Positions 33,333-42,345 are shown, counted from the stretch's first letter. The stretch is 64,000 nt of DNA from Agromyces marinus (GCF_021442325.1 NZ_CP087879.1:2294001-2358000), one strand, 5' to 3'. Numbers and translations: made by a program. The notes: generated from the letters alone by a model not told the origin.

Positions 33333-33455
33333 CGCGGTCACCTGTTTCTCTGGGTCGGGGAGATCACAGGCTATCCGGGACCATGCGGCCCGGTCATTGT
33401 CCGGAACGTCCAAGTTCGCCGACGGATTTCGCCACGTCGTCGTGCACGGGCGGAT

Positions 33456-34673
33456 TCAGGCAGGCGGGTACAGGTAGAGCGCGTCCCCGATCGGGATGGT
33501 TCGCACGTGGTACGAGTGATCGGAGTTCCAGTTGTACTCCTCGATCGTGACCGTGCCGTCGCCGTTGACCGACTGCACGTACGCGACGTGGTTGTACGGG
33601 AACCAGGCCACCGCGCCCACGACGGGGTCGTTGCTCGTGGGCCAGCCCTTGGCGGCCCACTCGTCGGCCCACACCCACGCGCTTCCGGAGGCGAGGTTGC
33701 CCCAGTCCCAGCGCCACGGCGCGCCGGTGCTGCCGGCGTCGCGGTTCAGCCGCCAGGCCACGAAGTCGACGCACTCGCGGTAGTAGTAGCGCAGCGGCGA
33801 GAGCCCCCCGCCGTAGTCGTCCGGGGTCTCGTTCCACCAGGGGTAGTCGTCGCCCTCGGCCTGCTGCGCGACGATCGCGTACTCGCCCGTTCCGCGCGAG
33901 GCGAGCTCGGCCTCCCAGGCCGCGCGCTCGGCCTCGGCGGCTTCGGCCGCGGCGGCGTCGATCTCCGCCTTCGTCGTGACCGAGAACGTGTCGCTCGAGA
34001 CGGGCGCACCGCTCGCGAGCTCGGAGACGTCGAGATCCTGCGCCTCGGCGACCGACAGGCTGAACTTCGTGGGCACGCCGCCCGGGAGGTGGCCCCCGGG
34101 CAGGAACGCGTAGGCCGGAAGCGCCACGGTGCCCACGAGCGCCGGGACGAGCAGGACGGTCGCCGCGACCCGGGCCGGGCCGTTGCGGCGGGCGACCGGA
34201 CCGGTCGCCGCGCGACCGCCCGGCGGAGTCTGTTCGGCGCGCGCACGACGCGCGCGCGGCAGGGGCGTGCGGGTGGGCGCAGCGACCGCGCCGGCGCCGC
34301 CGTCGACGGCCTGATCCACGACGGATGCCGCGGGTGCGGCGGAGGCCACGGGAAGGCTCGCCGCGCGCGCAACGACGGGCGTCGGGACCGCGACCGGATC
34401 GGCCGGCGCCGCCGCGGGGACCGCGACCGCCTCGGGGAACGGCGCACGTCGGGCGATCTGCTGGCTCGTCGGCATGCTGCGCTGCGCCGGCCGCGGAGCC
34501 TCGGGACGGGGCGGCCGTGCCGGAGCCGGCGGATCCTGTCGGGTCACCGGGGCGGGAGCCGTGGCATCCGCTGCCCCGGCCTGCGCGCGGAGCGCAGCCC
34601 GATCCCGCCGAAGCGGCGCGTCGGCGTGGCTCGGCCGCGGACCGGGGGGCCGGCCGAAATCGTCACCGTGCAA
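33456..34673 (-). CDS. CHAP-domain peptidoglycan hydrolase, exported
   Basis: 405 aa. The C-terminal CHAP amidase/endopeptidase domain has the catalytic Cys in YYYRECVDFVAWRLN and the His in FPYNHVAYVQSV, with a WAAKGWPTSNDP middle typical of the fold. The N-terminal ~200 residues are Pro/Ala/Arg-rich; a hydrophobic segment (VAATVLLVPALVGTVALPAYAF) is the export or anchor signal, followed by a ~80-residue Ala/Glu helical linker. TTG at 34673 is chosen because GGAGG lies 10 bp upstream; a frame from 34721 lacks one. The N-terminal half resembles that of the NlpC/P60 protein nearby. Confidence 0.85.
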   Translation of the reverse strand: MHGDDFGRPPGPRPSHADAPLRRDRAALRAQAGAADATAPAPVTRQDPPAPARPPRPEAPRPAQRSMPTSQQIARRAPFPEAVAVPAAAPADPVAVPTPVVARAASLPVASAAPAASVVDQAVDGGAGAVAAPTRTPLPRARRARAEQTPPGGRAATGPVARRNGPARVAATVLLVPALVGTVALPAYAFLPGGHLPGGVPTKFSLSVAEAQDLDVSELASGAPVSSDTFSVTTKAEIDAAAAEAAEAERAAWEAELASRGTGEYAIVAQQAEGDDYPWWNETPDDYGGGLSPLRYYYRECVDFVAWRLNRDAGSTGAPWRWDWGNLASGSAWVWADEWAAKGWPTSNDPVVGAVAWFPYNHVAYVQSVNGDGTVTIEEYNWNSDHSYHVRTIPIGDALYLYPPA

Positions 34674-34827
34674 GGGTCGTGTACCTCCGGGGAGCCGTGC
34701 CGCCTCCGAAGGCGGCGGCACGCGAGGGGTGGTGCGGGCATCCGGAGCCGGGGGTCGGGCCGGACCCGATCCACCCTAGGGCACCACCGGAGCCGTTGTC
34801 ACGATCGCCCGCCCGGCGGGTCGGCCC

Positions 34828-35325
34828 TCACGCCGCGCGCTCGAGGAAGTCGCTCCACTGCGGAAGCGGCCGCTCGAATCCCCGCACGACCCATCCGCGA
34901 CCACGCGGCATCCGCGGCGTGATCCGCAGCGACCAGCCCATCTCGGCCGGCGTGTGGTCGCCCTTGGTGTTGTTGCAGCGCAGGCAGCACGCGACCAGGT
35001 TCTCCCACGTGTCGCGCCCGCCACGGGACCGGGGCAGCACGTGGTCGATCGTGGCGGCCGACTTGCCGCAGTACGCGCACCGGTGCTCGTCGCGCCGGAG
35101 CACGCCGCGGCGGCTCACCGGCACGTGGTGCACGCGCGGCGTTCGGACGTACCTGGTGAGCAGGATGACGCTCGGTCTCACCCAATCGCCGTTCGCACCG
35201 TGGACCGGATTCTCCTGGTCGTGCAGGACGACCGTCGCCTTGTCGTTCATGACGAGCAGGAGCGCTCTCTTGAACGAGACGACGGCGAGGGGTTCATATC
35301 CGGCGTTCAGCACGAGTGTGCGCAT
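34828..35325 (-). CDS. HNH endonuclease
   Basis: 165 aa. A C-terminal HNH nuclease (RDEHRCAYCGKSAATIDHVLPRSRGG then NLVACCLRCNNTKG; quoted in parts RCAYCGKSAATIDHV and NLVACCLRCNNTKG) has the two Zn CxxC pairs and catalytic His. The N-terminal LVLNAGYEPLAVVSFKRAL is the conserved leader of this widespread actinobacterial family. Start ATG at 35325 with an AAAGG site. It is a single gene with no methylase partner, so it is not an obvious restriction system. Role unknown, possibly DNA repair. Confidence 0.9.
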   Translation of the reverse strand: MRTLVLNAGYEPLAVVSFKRALLLVMNDKATVVLHDQENPVHGANGDWVRPSVILLTRYVRTPRVHHVPVSRRGVLRRDEHRCAYCGKSAATIDHVLPRSRGGRDTWENLVACCLRCNNTKGDHTPAEMGWSLRITPRMPRGRGWVVRGFERPLPQWSDFLERAA

Positions 35326-35662
35326 GGGGTGCCTTTCGATCCGTGCTGGATGGCTTCCAGCCGCGTGAAGGGAAGGACGAAGCGGATGCCACGGGCAGGG
35401 CTCGCACGCCCCGGAGACGCGAAACGGGCACCGTCGTCATGACAGTGCCCGTCGGCATCCCGGTGCAGTCCAGACTCGGCTGACTGCGGCGACCATGGTC
35501 GTAGCGCGCGCGCACACCCGCGGAATGGGTGCTCTTGCGCGGCACGGCCATGGGACTCCCCTACCCGGTATTCGGATCGTCAGGGACAAGGCTACGACAC
35601 GAATGGCGTGCCGGGTCCTCCCGGCACGCCATTCGAGGCTCGCTTCATGCCCTGTTCACACG
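35326..35662. other. Intergenic region between HNH and NlpC/P60 genes
   Basis: 337 bp without a convincing gene. It holds a minor hairpin (35424-35452, 8-bp stem ACGGGCAC/GTGCCCGT) and the strong terminator at 35601-35634; the part next to 35325 is the HNH promoter and leader. An 85-aa open frame on the minus strand overlaps the HNH start and has no supporting features. Confidence 0.6.
35601..35634 (-). terminator. Strong terminator of the NlpC/P60 gene
   Basis: A perfect 15-bp stem, GAATGGCGTGCCGGG with its complement, closes a TCCT loop, 28 bp after the NlpC/P60 stop on the minus strand. Confidence 0.85.
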
Positions 35663-36532
35663 TCATATCCGCACGATCCAGTAGTCGCTGGTCCAGATCG
35701 GCTGGGTCCGCACGACGGTGCCCTCGTAGGGGGCGTGGAGGATCATGCCGTTGCCGGCGTAGAAGCCGATGTGGCCGCTCATCACGACCAGGTCGCCGGG
35801 AACCGCCTCCGAGACCGGGATCTGGGTGCCGGCGGCGCCCTGCCCCGACGACGAGTGCGGGAGGCTGATCCCGAACTGGGCGTAGACGTACTGCACGAGT
35901 CCCGAGCAGTCGAATCCGGCGGGGGTCGCGCCGCCGTAGACGTACGGCACGCCGAGGTACTGCTGCGCGACCGAGAACACGCTGGCCGGGTCGGCGGAGC
36001 CGTACACGGCGGCGGGGGTGTACTCGCTCGCGGCGGCCGCGTACGAGGTCATCTCCGCGGCGGCGGCCTGTCGTGCGGCTTCGGCGGCGGCCTCGGCCGC
36101 GCGCTCGGCCTCCTCGGCGGCGCGGATCTCCTCCGCGGTGACCGCGGCGTAGGAGTCCTCCGAGATCGGGGCCGCGATGACCTCGTCTGCGACCACGACG
36201 TCCTGCGCGGCGGCGCGCGTGAGCTGCGTCTCGGCGGTCGCGCCGTACTGGATGCCGTCGGTGCCCGGCGCGAACGCGTAGGCGGGGATCGCGAGCGTGC
36301 CGACGATGCCGGCGGCGACCGACATGACCATGACGTTCTTCGCTCCGCCGCGCCGCAGGCGCCGGCCGAGGGAGTCTCGCCCGGCGCGCGAGACGGCCCG
36401 GTCGTGCCCGGCGTCGGCCGCGGCACGCGCGACCTCGGGCGCGGCCGCGACGTCGCGCCGGACGACGGCGGTGCGGTTCTTGGGCTTGGGGGCGGTGAGT
36501 GCGCCGGAACGGCGGTGGGGGAATCGAGCCAA
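35663..36532 (-). CDS. NlpC/P60 peptidoglycan endopeptidase, exported
   Basis: 289 aa. C-terminal NlpC/P60 domain with the catalytic Cys in GGATPAGFDCSGLVQYVY, the His in MSGHIGFYAGNGMILHAP, and the third polar residue following. The N-terminal ~65 residues are basic, then a hydrophobic signal (VMSVAAGIVGTLAIPAYAF) and an Ala/Glu-rich helical region. TTG start at 36532 with GGAGGA 7 bp upstream. The N-terminal architecture matches that of the nearby CHAP protein. It cleaves stem peptides in the wall during growth or division. A long 5' leader lies between it and the DtxR gene. Confidence 0.9.
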   Translation of the reverse strand: MARFPHRRSGALTAPKPKNRTAVVRRDVAAAPEVARAAADAGHDRAVSRAGRDSLGRRLRRGGAKNVMVMSVAAGIVGTLAIPAYAFAPGTDGIQYGATAETQLTRAAAQDVVVADEVIAAPISEDSYAAVTAEEIRAAEEAERAAEAAAEAARQAAAAEMTSYAAAASEYTPAAVYGSADPASVFSVAQQYLGVPYVYGGATPAGFDCSGLVQYVYAQFGISLPHSSSGQGAAGTQIPVSEAVPGDLVVMSGHIGFYAGNGMILHAPYEGTVVRTQPIWTSDYWIVRI

Positions 36533-36750
36533 AACGTGTCCTCCGCCACACGATGCGGGGGCATCGCCTCACCTGTGCGCCGTTCGGCGCGTCACGGTTT
36601 CGAGGGCCGAGCGGTGAGCTGAGGTAGCGTCCCGACCCTGTTCCCCCGGCGGGCTTGTCACCGGAAGACTCGACCGACAATACGCGAGCAGTCGTCGATT
36701 GTCACATTTCGATCACGGCGGGGCGTCGATCCGCCGGATCGGCCGCCGGA
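36533..36750 (-). promoter_or_regulatory. Long 5' leader of the NlpC/P60 gene, possible structured RNA
   Basis: 218 bp between the DtxR-type stop and the TTG start. On the transcribed strand it contains GCCGGGGGAACAGGG and later CAGCTCACCGC, resembling parts of c-di-AMP (ydaO) riboswitches that precede cell-wall hydrolase genes in actinobacteria, but the middle conserved elements are not recognisable. The identification is weak. Confidence 0.3.
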
Positions 36751-37443
36751 TCAGTCGCCGATGAACAGGTGCCCGGCCAGCTCCGCGGGCAGCTCCAGCG
36801 CGTCCTCGCGGCCCTCGACGGCCACCGTCACCGTGCGGCCGTCCCGGCGGAGCGAGACGCGTGCGCCGGGCAGCACACCGGCCTCCTTGAAGCGCGCGAG
36901 CAGCTCCGGGTCGAACTGCGCCGGCTCCGCGAGGCGACGGATGACGCCATCGGCCACCCCATCGCCGTCGTCGAGCGCGGCGAGCACGTTGCGCACGCCC
37001 TGCATGAACGGCGCGGCCGGCTCGACGCCGAGCTCCTCCAGGCCGGGGATCGGGTTGCCGTAGGGCGAGTGCGTCGGGTGCCCGAGGATCTCGATGAGGC
37101 GGCGCTCGACGTGCTCGCTCATCACATGCTCCCACCGGCACGCCTCGTCGTGGACGTACTCCCAGTCGAGCCCGATCACGTCGGAGAGCAGCCGCTCGGC
37201 GAGACGGTGCTTGCGCATGACGTGCACGGCCTTCGACCGGCCGTCGGCCGTGAGCTCGAGGTGCCGGTCGTCGGAGACGACCACGAGGCCGTCGCGCTCC
37301 ATCCGCGCGACGGTCTGGGAGACCGTGGGCCCGGAGTGCCCGATGCGCTCGGAGATGCGGGCACGCAGCGGGATGATGCCCTCCTCCTCGAGGTCGAGGA
37401 TCGTGCGCAGGTACATCTCGGTCGTGTCGATGAGGTCCGTCAA
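36751..37443 (-). CDS. DtxR/IdeR/MntR-family metal-dependent regulator
   Basis: 230 aa, three-domain DtxR type. The N-terminal winged helix (ISERIGHSGPTVSQTVARME) is followed by a metal-binding dimerisation domain with HRLAERLL and EACRWEHVMSEHVERRL, whose Cys, Glu and His match primary-site ligands, and a C-terminal SH3-like FeoA domain. The TTG at 37443 has GGAGGAG five bases upstream. Likely senses Fe(II) or Mn(II) and represses uptake genes; targets are not visible in this window. Confidence 0.92.
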   Translation of the reverse strand: MTDLIDTTEMYLRTILDLEEEGIIPLRARISERIGHSGPTVSQTVARMERDGLVVVSDDRHLELTADGRSKAVHVMRKHRLAERLLSDVIGLDWEYVHDEACRWEHVMSEHVERRLIEILGHPTHSPYGNPIPGLEELGVEPAAPFMQGVRNVLAALDDGDGVADGVIRRLAEPAQFDPELLARFKEAGVLPGARVSLRRDGRTVTVAVEGREDALELPAELAGHLFIGD

Positions 37444-37595
37444 CGCTCTCCTCCTCGGCCGTGCGGCGCGTCGTGCATCCGATCAGCCTACTGGCCCCCG
37501 GCGACATCCGACCCGACGGTTCGGATGGACACGGTGAACCCCCGAGCCCGCGTCATCCGCCGCCACGGCGAACCGGCCGCGCCTAAGATCGGACC

Positions 37596-38711
37596 ATGCC
37601 TGAGCTCGTGATCCCCCCGTCGCTCCTGCCCGCAGACGGACGCTTCGGGTGCGGCCCGTCGAAGGTCCGTCCCGAGCAGCTCGCCCACCTGGCCGAGGTC
37701 GGTCCCCGGCTGCTCGGAACCTCGCACCGGCAGGCGCCCGTGAAGCAGCTCGTCGGTCGCGTTCGGCGCGGCATCGCCGACCTGTACGCGCTCCCCGAGG
37801 GCTACGAGGTCGTGGTCGGCAACGGCGGCTCCACCGCCTTCTGGGACGCCGCTGCCTTCGGGCTCATCGAGACCCGCGCCCAGCTCGGCTCGTTCGGCGA
37901 GTTCGGCGCGAAGTTCGCCAAGGCGGCCGCGGCCCCCTGGCTCCAGGCCCCCGACGTGCGCCGGGCCGAGCCGGGCAGCCGCGTCGACGCCGAGCCCGTC
38001 GAGGGAGTCGACGTCTACGGATGGCCCCAGAACGAGACCTCAACGGGCGTGCAGGCTCCCGTGCGCCGCGTGCACGGCGACGCGGGCGCGCTCACCGTGA
38101 TCGACGCCACGAGCGCCGCCGGCGGCGCCCCCGCCGACCCGGCCGAGTTCGACGTGCTCTACTTCGCACCGCAGAAGAACTTCGCCTCCGACGGCGGCCT
38201 CTGGTTCGCGATCATGTCTCCCGCCGCGATCGAACGCGTCGAGCGCATCGCCGCATCGGGGCGCTACATCCCCGACTTCCTCTCGCTGAAGAACGCGCTC
38301 GACAACTCGCGCCTCGACCAGACCCTGAACACCCCGGCCCTGTCGACCCTGCTGCTGCTCGAGAGCCAGCTCGACTGGATCAACGCCTCCGGCGGGTCGG
38401 CCTGGGGCGATGCGCGCACGCGCGAGTCCTCCGGCATCCTCTACGACTGGGCCGCGCGCACCGCCGTCGCGACGCCGTTCGTCGCAGCCCCGGAGCACCG
38501 TTCGCAGGTCGTCGTCACGATCGACTTCGACGAGACGACGGATGCCGCGGCGCTCGCCAGGACGCTCCGTGCCAACGGCGTCGTCGACACCGAGCCCTAC
38601 CGCAAGCTCGGGCGCAACCAGCTCCGCGTCGCGACGTTCACCGCGATCGAGCCCGACGACGTGCGCGCACTCACCGCGTCACTGGACTGGGTGCTCGAGC
38701 ACGCGGGATAG
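37596..38711 (+). CDS. serC: Phosphoserine transaminase
   Basis: 371 aa PLP aminotransferase of the mycobacterial SerC type. FGCGPSKVRPEQL at the start and FAPQKNFASDGGLW with the PLP-binding Lys are diagnostic; VGNGGSTAFWDAA binds cofactor phosphate. It makes 3-phosphoserine from 3-phosphohydroxypyruvate in serine biosynthesis. Divergent from the DtxR gene with ~150 bp between; the DUF2530 membrane protein follows 10 bp downstream. Confidence 0.95.
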   Translation: MPELVIPPSLLPADGRFGCGPSKVRPEQLAHLAEVGPRLLGTSHRQAPVKQLVGRVRRGIADLYALPEGYEVVVGNGGSTAFWDAAAFGLIETRAQLGSFGEFGAKFAKAAAAPWLQAPDVRRAEPGSRVDAEPVEGVDVYGWPQNETSTGVQAPVRRVHGDAGALTVIDATSAAGGAPADPAEFDVLYFAPQKNFASDGGLWFAIMSPAAIERVERIAASGRYIPDFLSLKNALDNSRLDQTLNTPALSTLLLLESQLDWINASGGSAWGDARTRESSGILYDWAARTAVATPFVAAPEHRSQVVVTIDFDETTDAAALARTLRANGVVDTEPYRKLGRNQLRVATFTAIEPDDVRALTASLDWVLEHAG

Positions 38712-38721
38712 GGTGACGGCC

Positions 38722-38982
38722 ATGCGGCTGTGGCTCTCCGAGTCCGAGCGCCGGCCCGACCCTGAGCCGGTGCGGGCCGACGCGCGCAAGGCGCTGCTCG
38801 CGGGGACGATCGCCTGGGCGATCGCGCTCGGGTTCGCGCTCGGGTTCGCCGACCCGCTGCGCGAGGCCGGCCTGGGCTGGTTCGCGACCGCCGCCGCGAT
38901 CGGCGTCGGACTCGGCGTCGTCGGTCTCGTCGTCGTGCAGGCGCGCAGGCGGCGCGACCGCGCGCCCGCCGCCGACGGCTGA
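38722..38982 (+). CDS. DUF2530-like small membrane protein
   Basis: 86 aa. Starts with RLWLSESERRPDPEPVRAD, the typical soluble head of DUF2530, then two transmembrane helices and a basic Arg-rich tail. Probable co-transcription with serC (10 bp apart). A GTG three codons upstream is an alternative start. Function unknown; topology suggests a small integral membrane protein. Confidence 0.75.
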   Translation: MRLWLSESERRPDPEPVRADARKALLAGTIAWAIALGFALGFADPLREAGLGWFATAAAIGVGLGVVGLVVVQARRRRDRAPAADG

Positions 38983-38989
38983 CCCGGGT

Positions 38990-39661
38990 TCAGCGGGAGC
39001 CGGCGTCGGCCTCGGAATCGTCGGCGGCGGAATCGTCGTCGCCGGCGGAGGCGGAATCGTCGTCCGCGTCCTCGTCGAGCGCATCGATGTCGATGCCGTC
39101 GAATGCGTCGCCGACGTCATCGTCTTCGTCTTCATCGTCGTCGAAGTCGCCGGCGTCGTCGTCCGCGTCGGGGTCCGCCGCGCCGCTGGACGCATCGGCA
39201 CCCGAGTCGTCGTCGTCACCTGCGGCCGACCCGTCCGCCTCCTCAGCCGCGGCGGCCGCGGCCTGCACGGCGCGGTACTCGGCGAGACGCTCCGACCACG
39301 GAACCCATTCGGGCGCGAGCAGCGCGCGCTCGCCGGGAAGCAGCTCGGTCTCGAGCACGGTCGGCTCGGCATCGTCGACGCGGGCGATGGTGACGGACCA
39401 GTGCCATCCGGGATACCCGGGGAGGTCCGCCGCGAAGTGCAGCGAGAGCACTCGCTCGCCGTCCACCGCGTGCCCGATCATCGAGCCGACGGTCTGGGGC
39501 GCGGTCACCTCGAGCAGTGCCCCGCGCGCGAGGTCGACCGCCGCGAGCAGCACGCGGTCGGCGACCGGAGCTGCGACGGGTGCGGCCGACTCGGCCGACT
39601 CGGCCGCTTCCGCCGATCGGGCCCGGTCCACGGCCTCCGCGGGCTGGTCGGTGTCAGGCAT
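38990..39661 (-). CDS. DUF3027 protein with acidic tail
   Basis: 223 aa. The centre (DLPGYPGWHWSVTIARV then LLPGERALLAPEWVPWSERL) matches DUF3027. The C-terminal ~80 residues are extremely acidic (Asp/Glu/Ser/Ala), likely disordered. The ATG at 39661 lies 8 bp inside the end of the cold-shock-domain gene upstream, so the pair is translationally coupled. No catalytic motif is known. DUF3027 next to a cold-shock protein is a conserved actinobacterial arrangement. Confidence 0.85.
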   Translation of the reverse strand: MPDTDQPAEAVDRARSAEAAESAESAAPVAAPVADRVLLAAVDLARGALLEVTAPQTVGSMIGHAVDGERVLSLHFAADLPGYPGWHWSVTIARVDDAEPTVLETELLPGERALLAPEWVPWSERLAEYRAVQAAAAAAEEADGSAAGDDDDSGADASSGAADPDADDDAGDFDDDEDEDDDVGDAFDGIDIDALDEDADDDSASAGDDDSAADDSEADAGSR

Positions 39662-40034
39662 CCAGTTCGTCCGCGACCCGGCGCAGCAGCGCCGCGATCT
39701 TCCTGCTGTGCGCGGAATCCGGGTACCGGCCCCGCTTGAGGTTCGCGCCGATGCCGTCGAGGACCTTGACGAGGTCCTCCACGATGACCGCCATGTCGTC
39801 GGCGGGCTTGCGGTTCATGCGGACCAGGCTCGGCGGCGCGTCGAGGACGCGCACCGACAGCGCCTGGGCGCCGCGCTTGCCCTGCGCGATGCCGTACTCG
39901 AGCCTGGCTCCGGACCGGATGCTCGTGCCCGCGGGAAGCGCGGAGGCGTGGAGGAAGACCTCTTCGCCGTCATCGCCGCTGATGAAGCCGAACCCCTTCT
40001 CCTCGTCGTAGAACTTGACCTTGCCGGTGGGCAT
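39654..40034 (-). CDS. Cold-shock-domain protein with C-terminal extension
   Basis: 126 aa. The N-terminal ~65 residues are a cold-shock domain: VKFYDEEKGFGFISGDDGEE carries the RNP1-like KGFGFI and FLHAS is RNP2-like. Unlike CspA it has ~60 extra residues (VLDAPPSLVRMNRKPADDMA onward) that look helical. It is longer than classical Csp. Likely an RNA- or ssDNA-binding protein. Overlaps the DUF3027 gene by 8 bp, which it may couple to. Confidence 0.88.
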   Translation of the reverse strand: MPTGKVKFYDEEKGFGFISGDDGEEVFLHASALPAGTSIRSGARLEYGIAQGKRGAQALSVRVLDAPPSLVRMNRKPADDMAVIVEDLVKVLDGIGANLKRGRYPDSAHSRKIAALLRRVADELDA

Positions 40035-40139
40035 CGTTTGGATCTCCCGCGTTCGTGATGGGCGCGCCGACCGAGGCGCGTCGGCTCCAAGTCTACGGTC
40101 CGCGCGTCACCGGGTCGGTCGCTGGCCTATTGTTGGAGC

Positions 40140-40418
40140 GTGAGCAAACAGGCCCCCGTCACGGACCATCGCGTCGAGCGCATCCTCGCCTTCATGGTCG
40201 CCGCCACGGTCGGGCTCTCGATCGCCTCGTTCCTCGCGGTCATGATCGCGACGCTGTCCGGTGTCGGCGCAGACGACGGGTTCAGCAACGGCATCTGGCC
40301 GCTCGTGATCATGCTGCCGCTGATCGGGCTGCCGATCGGCTTCGTGCTGCTCGTGACGCTGCTCATCGTCAACGGCGTCCGCAGGTCCCGCGAATCCAAG
40401 CAGGGCACGGAACGGTAG
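40140..40418 (+). CDS. Small two-helix membrane protein, unknown
   Basis: 92 aa with two predicted transmembrane segments (ILAFMVAATVGLSIASFLAV and PLVIMLPLIGLPIGFVLLVT) and a short basic C-terminus. GTG at 40140 follows a TGGAG site. It lies just before the Helicase_C_3 gene on the same strand and may be co-transcribed. Not recognised. Confidence 0.75.
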   Translation: MSKQAPVTDHRVERILAFMVAATVGLSIASFLAVMIATLSGVGADDGFSNGIWPLVIMLPLIGLPIGFVLLVTLLIVNGVRRSRESKQGTER

Positions 40419-40420
40419 CC

Positions 40421-42292
40421 ATGCTGGTGCTCGCCGCGAGGCTCCGCTCGATACCGCGCGAGCGACTCGCGGCCGCGCTGGCGACGCGTGAACTCGACCA
40501 CGCGGGCGTCGACGACCTCTTCGACCTCGCCGAGGCCCTCACCGCGCCCGATTCCATCGACCACGCCGTCGGGCGCCTCGAGCGTCCCGCACTGGCCGTC
40601 CTCGCCGCCGCGGCCGAGTCCGCGGACGACGCCGGCTGGGTCCAGCTCGACGTCCTGCAGGGCGAACTGCGTCGACTGGGCGCCGACGGGCTCGCCGACG
40701 ATTCCCGGTCGAACGTCGAACGGCTCGAGGCGTGCCTGCTCGCCCTGTGCGACGGCGATCGCGTGCACGTGCCCCTCGAGGTCGCGACCCGGCTCCACGC
40801 GCGCATCGGCGACGACCTCCCGGAACTCGAGGCGCTCGCGGCGCCGGCCCCGCCGCTGGCGCTCGCGGGCGAACGCGCCGACCACGGGCTGCTCGAACGT
40901 CGCGCCGCCGAGACGGCCTACGCGACCGTGGCCGCGACCGCCGAACTGCTCGCAGGACTGGCCGTGCAGCCGGCCCGCGAACTCGCCAAGGGCGGGTTCG
41001 CGCTCCCCGACGCGAAGCGGCTCGCCGAGGCGACCGGCGTCGACCTCGACGACTTCCCGCGTCTGGTCCGCCGCGCGGTCGAGTGCGGGCTCATCGTGCG
41101 CGACGGTCCGGTCTGGCTCGAGTCCGACGACGGCGCCGACTGGATCATGCTCGGCACCGCCGACCGGTGGACCCGGCTCGCCGATGCCTGGCGCGAGCGC
41201 ATCCCCGCCCCGTTGCGCGACCTCGTCATCCGGCGCAGCGAAGCCCTGACCGCATCCTCCATCCGGGACGACGTCGCGTGGTACTACCCCGGCGGCGGCA
41301 CCTGGCTGACCGACGGCATGACCCGCCTGCTCGAAGACGCGGAGGCGCTCGGACTCGCCGTCGCGGGCGAGCCCCTCGAGACGGCCGCGCTCGTGCTCGG
41401 CGGCGATCTGTCCGCCGCGGCGGAACGGCTGTCCCGCCACTTCCCGCCGCAGGTCGACAAGGTCTACCTCCAGCACGACCTCACGGTCGTCTCCCCCGGC
41501 CCGCTCGAGCCCTCGCTCGACGCGAGGCTCCGCACGTTCGCCGACGTCGAGGGGCGCGACCTCGCGTCGAGCTACCGGGTGACCGCGGCATCCGTCAACC
41601 GCGCACTCGCCGCCGGCGAGGACGTCGACGACATCCGCTCGTTCCTCGAGGGCGTCTCGCTGACCGGCATCCCGCAGCCGCTCGCCTACCTGCTGACCGA
41701 GTCGGCGGCGCGCTTCGGCGCGGTCCGCGTCGGCGAAGCGGATGCCACGGCCGCGCCCGCGCGGACCTACGTCCGCTCGGATGACCCGCAGGTGATCTCG
41801 ACCCTGCTGGTCGACCAGAGCCTGTCGTCCCTCGGCCTGCGACAGAACGGGTCCGGGCTGCTGCTGTCGCGGTTCGCGCCGGAGGTCGTCTTCTGGGGCC
41901 TGAGCGACGCGCGCTACCCCGTCGCGGCTGAGGATGCCGGCGGTCGGATCATCCGGCTCCGTCGCCACCACGTCGGCCACGCGCCGACGGCCACCCCTCG
42001 TCCCGACCCGCTCGCGGCGATGCTCGACCGGCTCGACGAGGCCGACGCGGAGGGGGGCACCGAGCAGGCCTGGCTCTCCCGCCAGCTCGAGGCGGCCGCA
42101 CGCGCGAAGGAGACGCTGACCGTCACCGTGCGCATGCCGAACGGTGAGACCGCCGACTACCTGCTCGCGCCCGCGAGCGTCGCGAACGGGCGCCTGCGGG
42201 CCCGCGACCGCAAGTCCGACATCGAACGCACGCTCCCCGTGTCGGCGATCGCCGCGGTCGCACCCGCTCCCGCGGACGCCCTCGGCGACTGA
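40421..42292 (+). CDS. Helicase-associated domain protein (Helicase_C_3 / XPB-like)
   Basis: 623 aa, mostly helical, without helicase motifs of its own. The second half (QPLAYLLTESAARFGAVRVG, then YVRSDDPQVISTLLVDQSL) resembles the Helicase_C_3 domain that actinobacteria encode beside XPB. It is likely a partner or regulator of the XPB helicase 54 bp downstream. ATG at 40421 immediately after the small membrane protein gene. An N-terminal extension seen in a longer frame lacks support. Confidence 0.85.
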   Translation: MLVLAARLRSIPRERLAAALATRELDHAGVDDLFDLAEALTAPDSIDHAVGRLERPALAVLAAAAESADDAGWVQLDVLQGELRRLGADGLADDSRSNVERLEACLLALCDGDRVHVPLEVATRLHARIGDDLPELEALAAPAPPLALAGERADHGLLERRAAETAYATVAATAELLAGLAVQPARELAKGGFALPDAKRLAEATGVDLDDFPRLVRRAVECGLIVRDGPVWLESDDGADWIMLGTADRWTRLADAWRERIPAPLRDLVIRRSEALTASSIRDDVAWYYPGGGTWLTDGMTRLLEDAEALGLAVAGEPLETAALVLGGDLSAAAERLSRHFPPQVDKVYLQHDLTVVSPGPLEPSLDARLRTFADVEGRDLASSYRVTAASVNRALAAGEDVDDIRSFLEGVSLTGIPQPLAYLLTESAARFGAVRVGEADATAAPARTYVRSDDPQVISTLLVDQSLSSLGLRQNGSGLLLSRFAPEVVFWGLSDARYPVAAEDAGGRIIRLRRHHVGHAPTATPRPDPLAAMLDRLDEADAEGGTEQAWLSRQLEAAARAKETLTVTVRMPNGETADYLLAPASVANGRLRARDRKSDIERTLPVSAIAAVAPAPADALGD

Positions 42293-42345
42293 TCGGCGCC
42301 ACCCTCCGGGCGGGCTCCGGGCAACCGGGGCTAGACTGGTCCGCT

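Noticed and set aside
34674..34800. Second riboswitch-like leader before the CHAP gene
   Set aside because: Only a short hairpin is visible, with no conserved blocks.
35294..35551. 85-aa open frame on the minus strand before the HNH gene
   Set aside because: Overlaps the HNH start, lacks a ribosome-binding site and resembles shuffled basic sequence.
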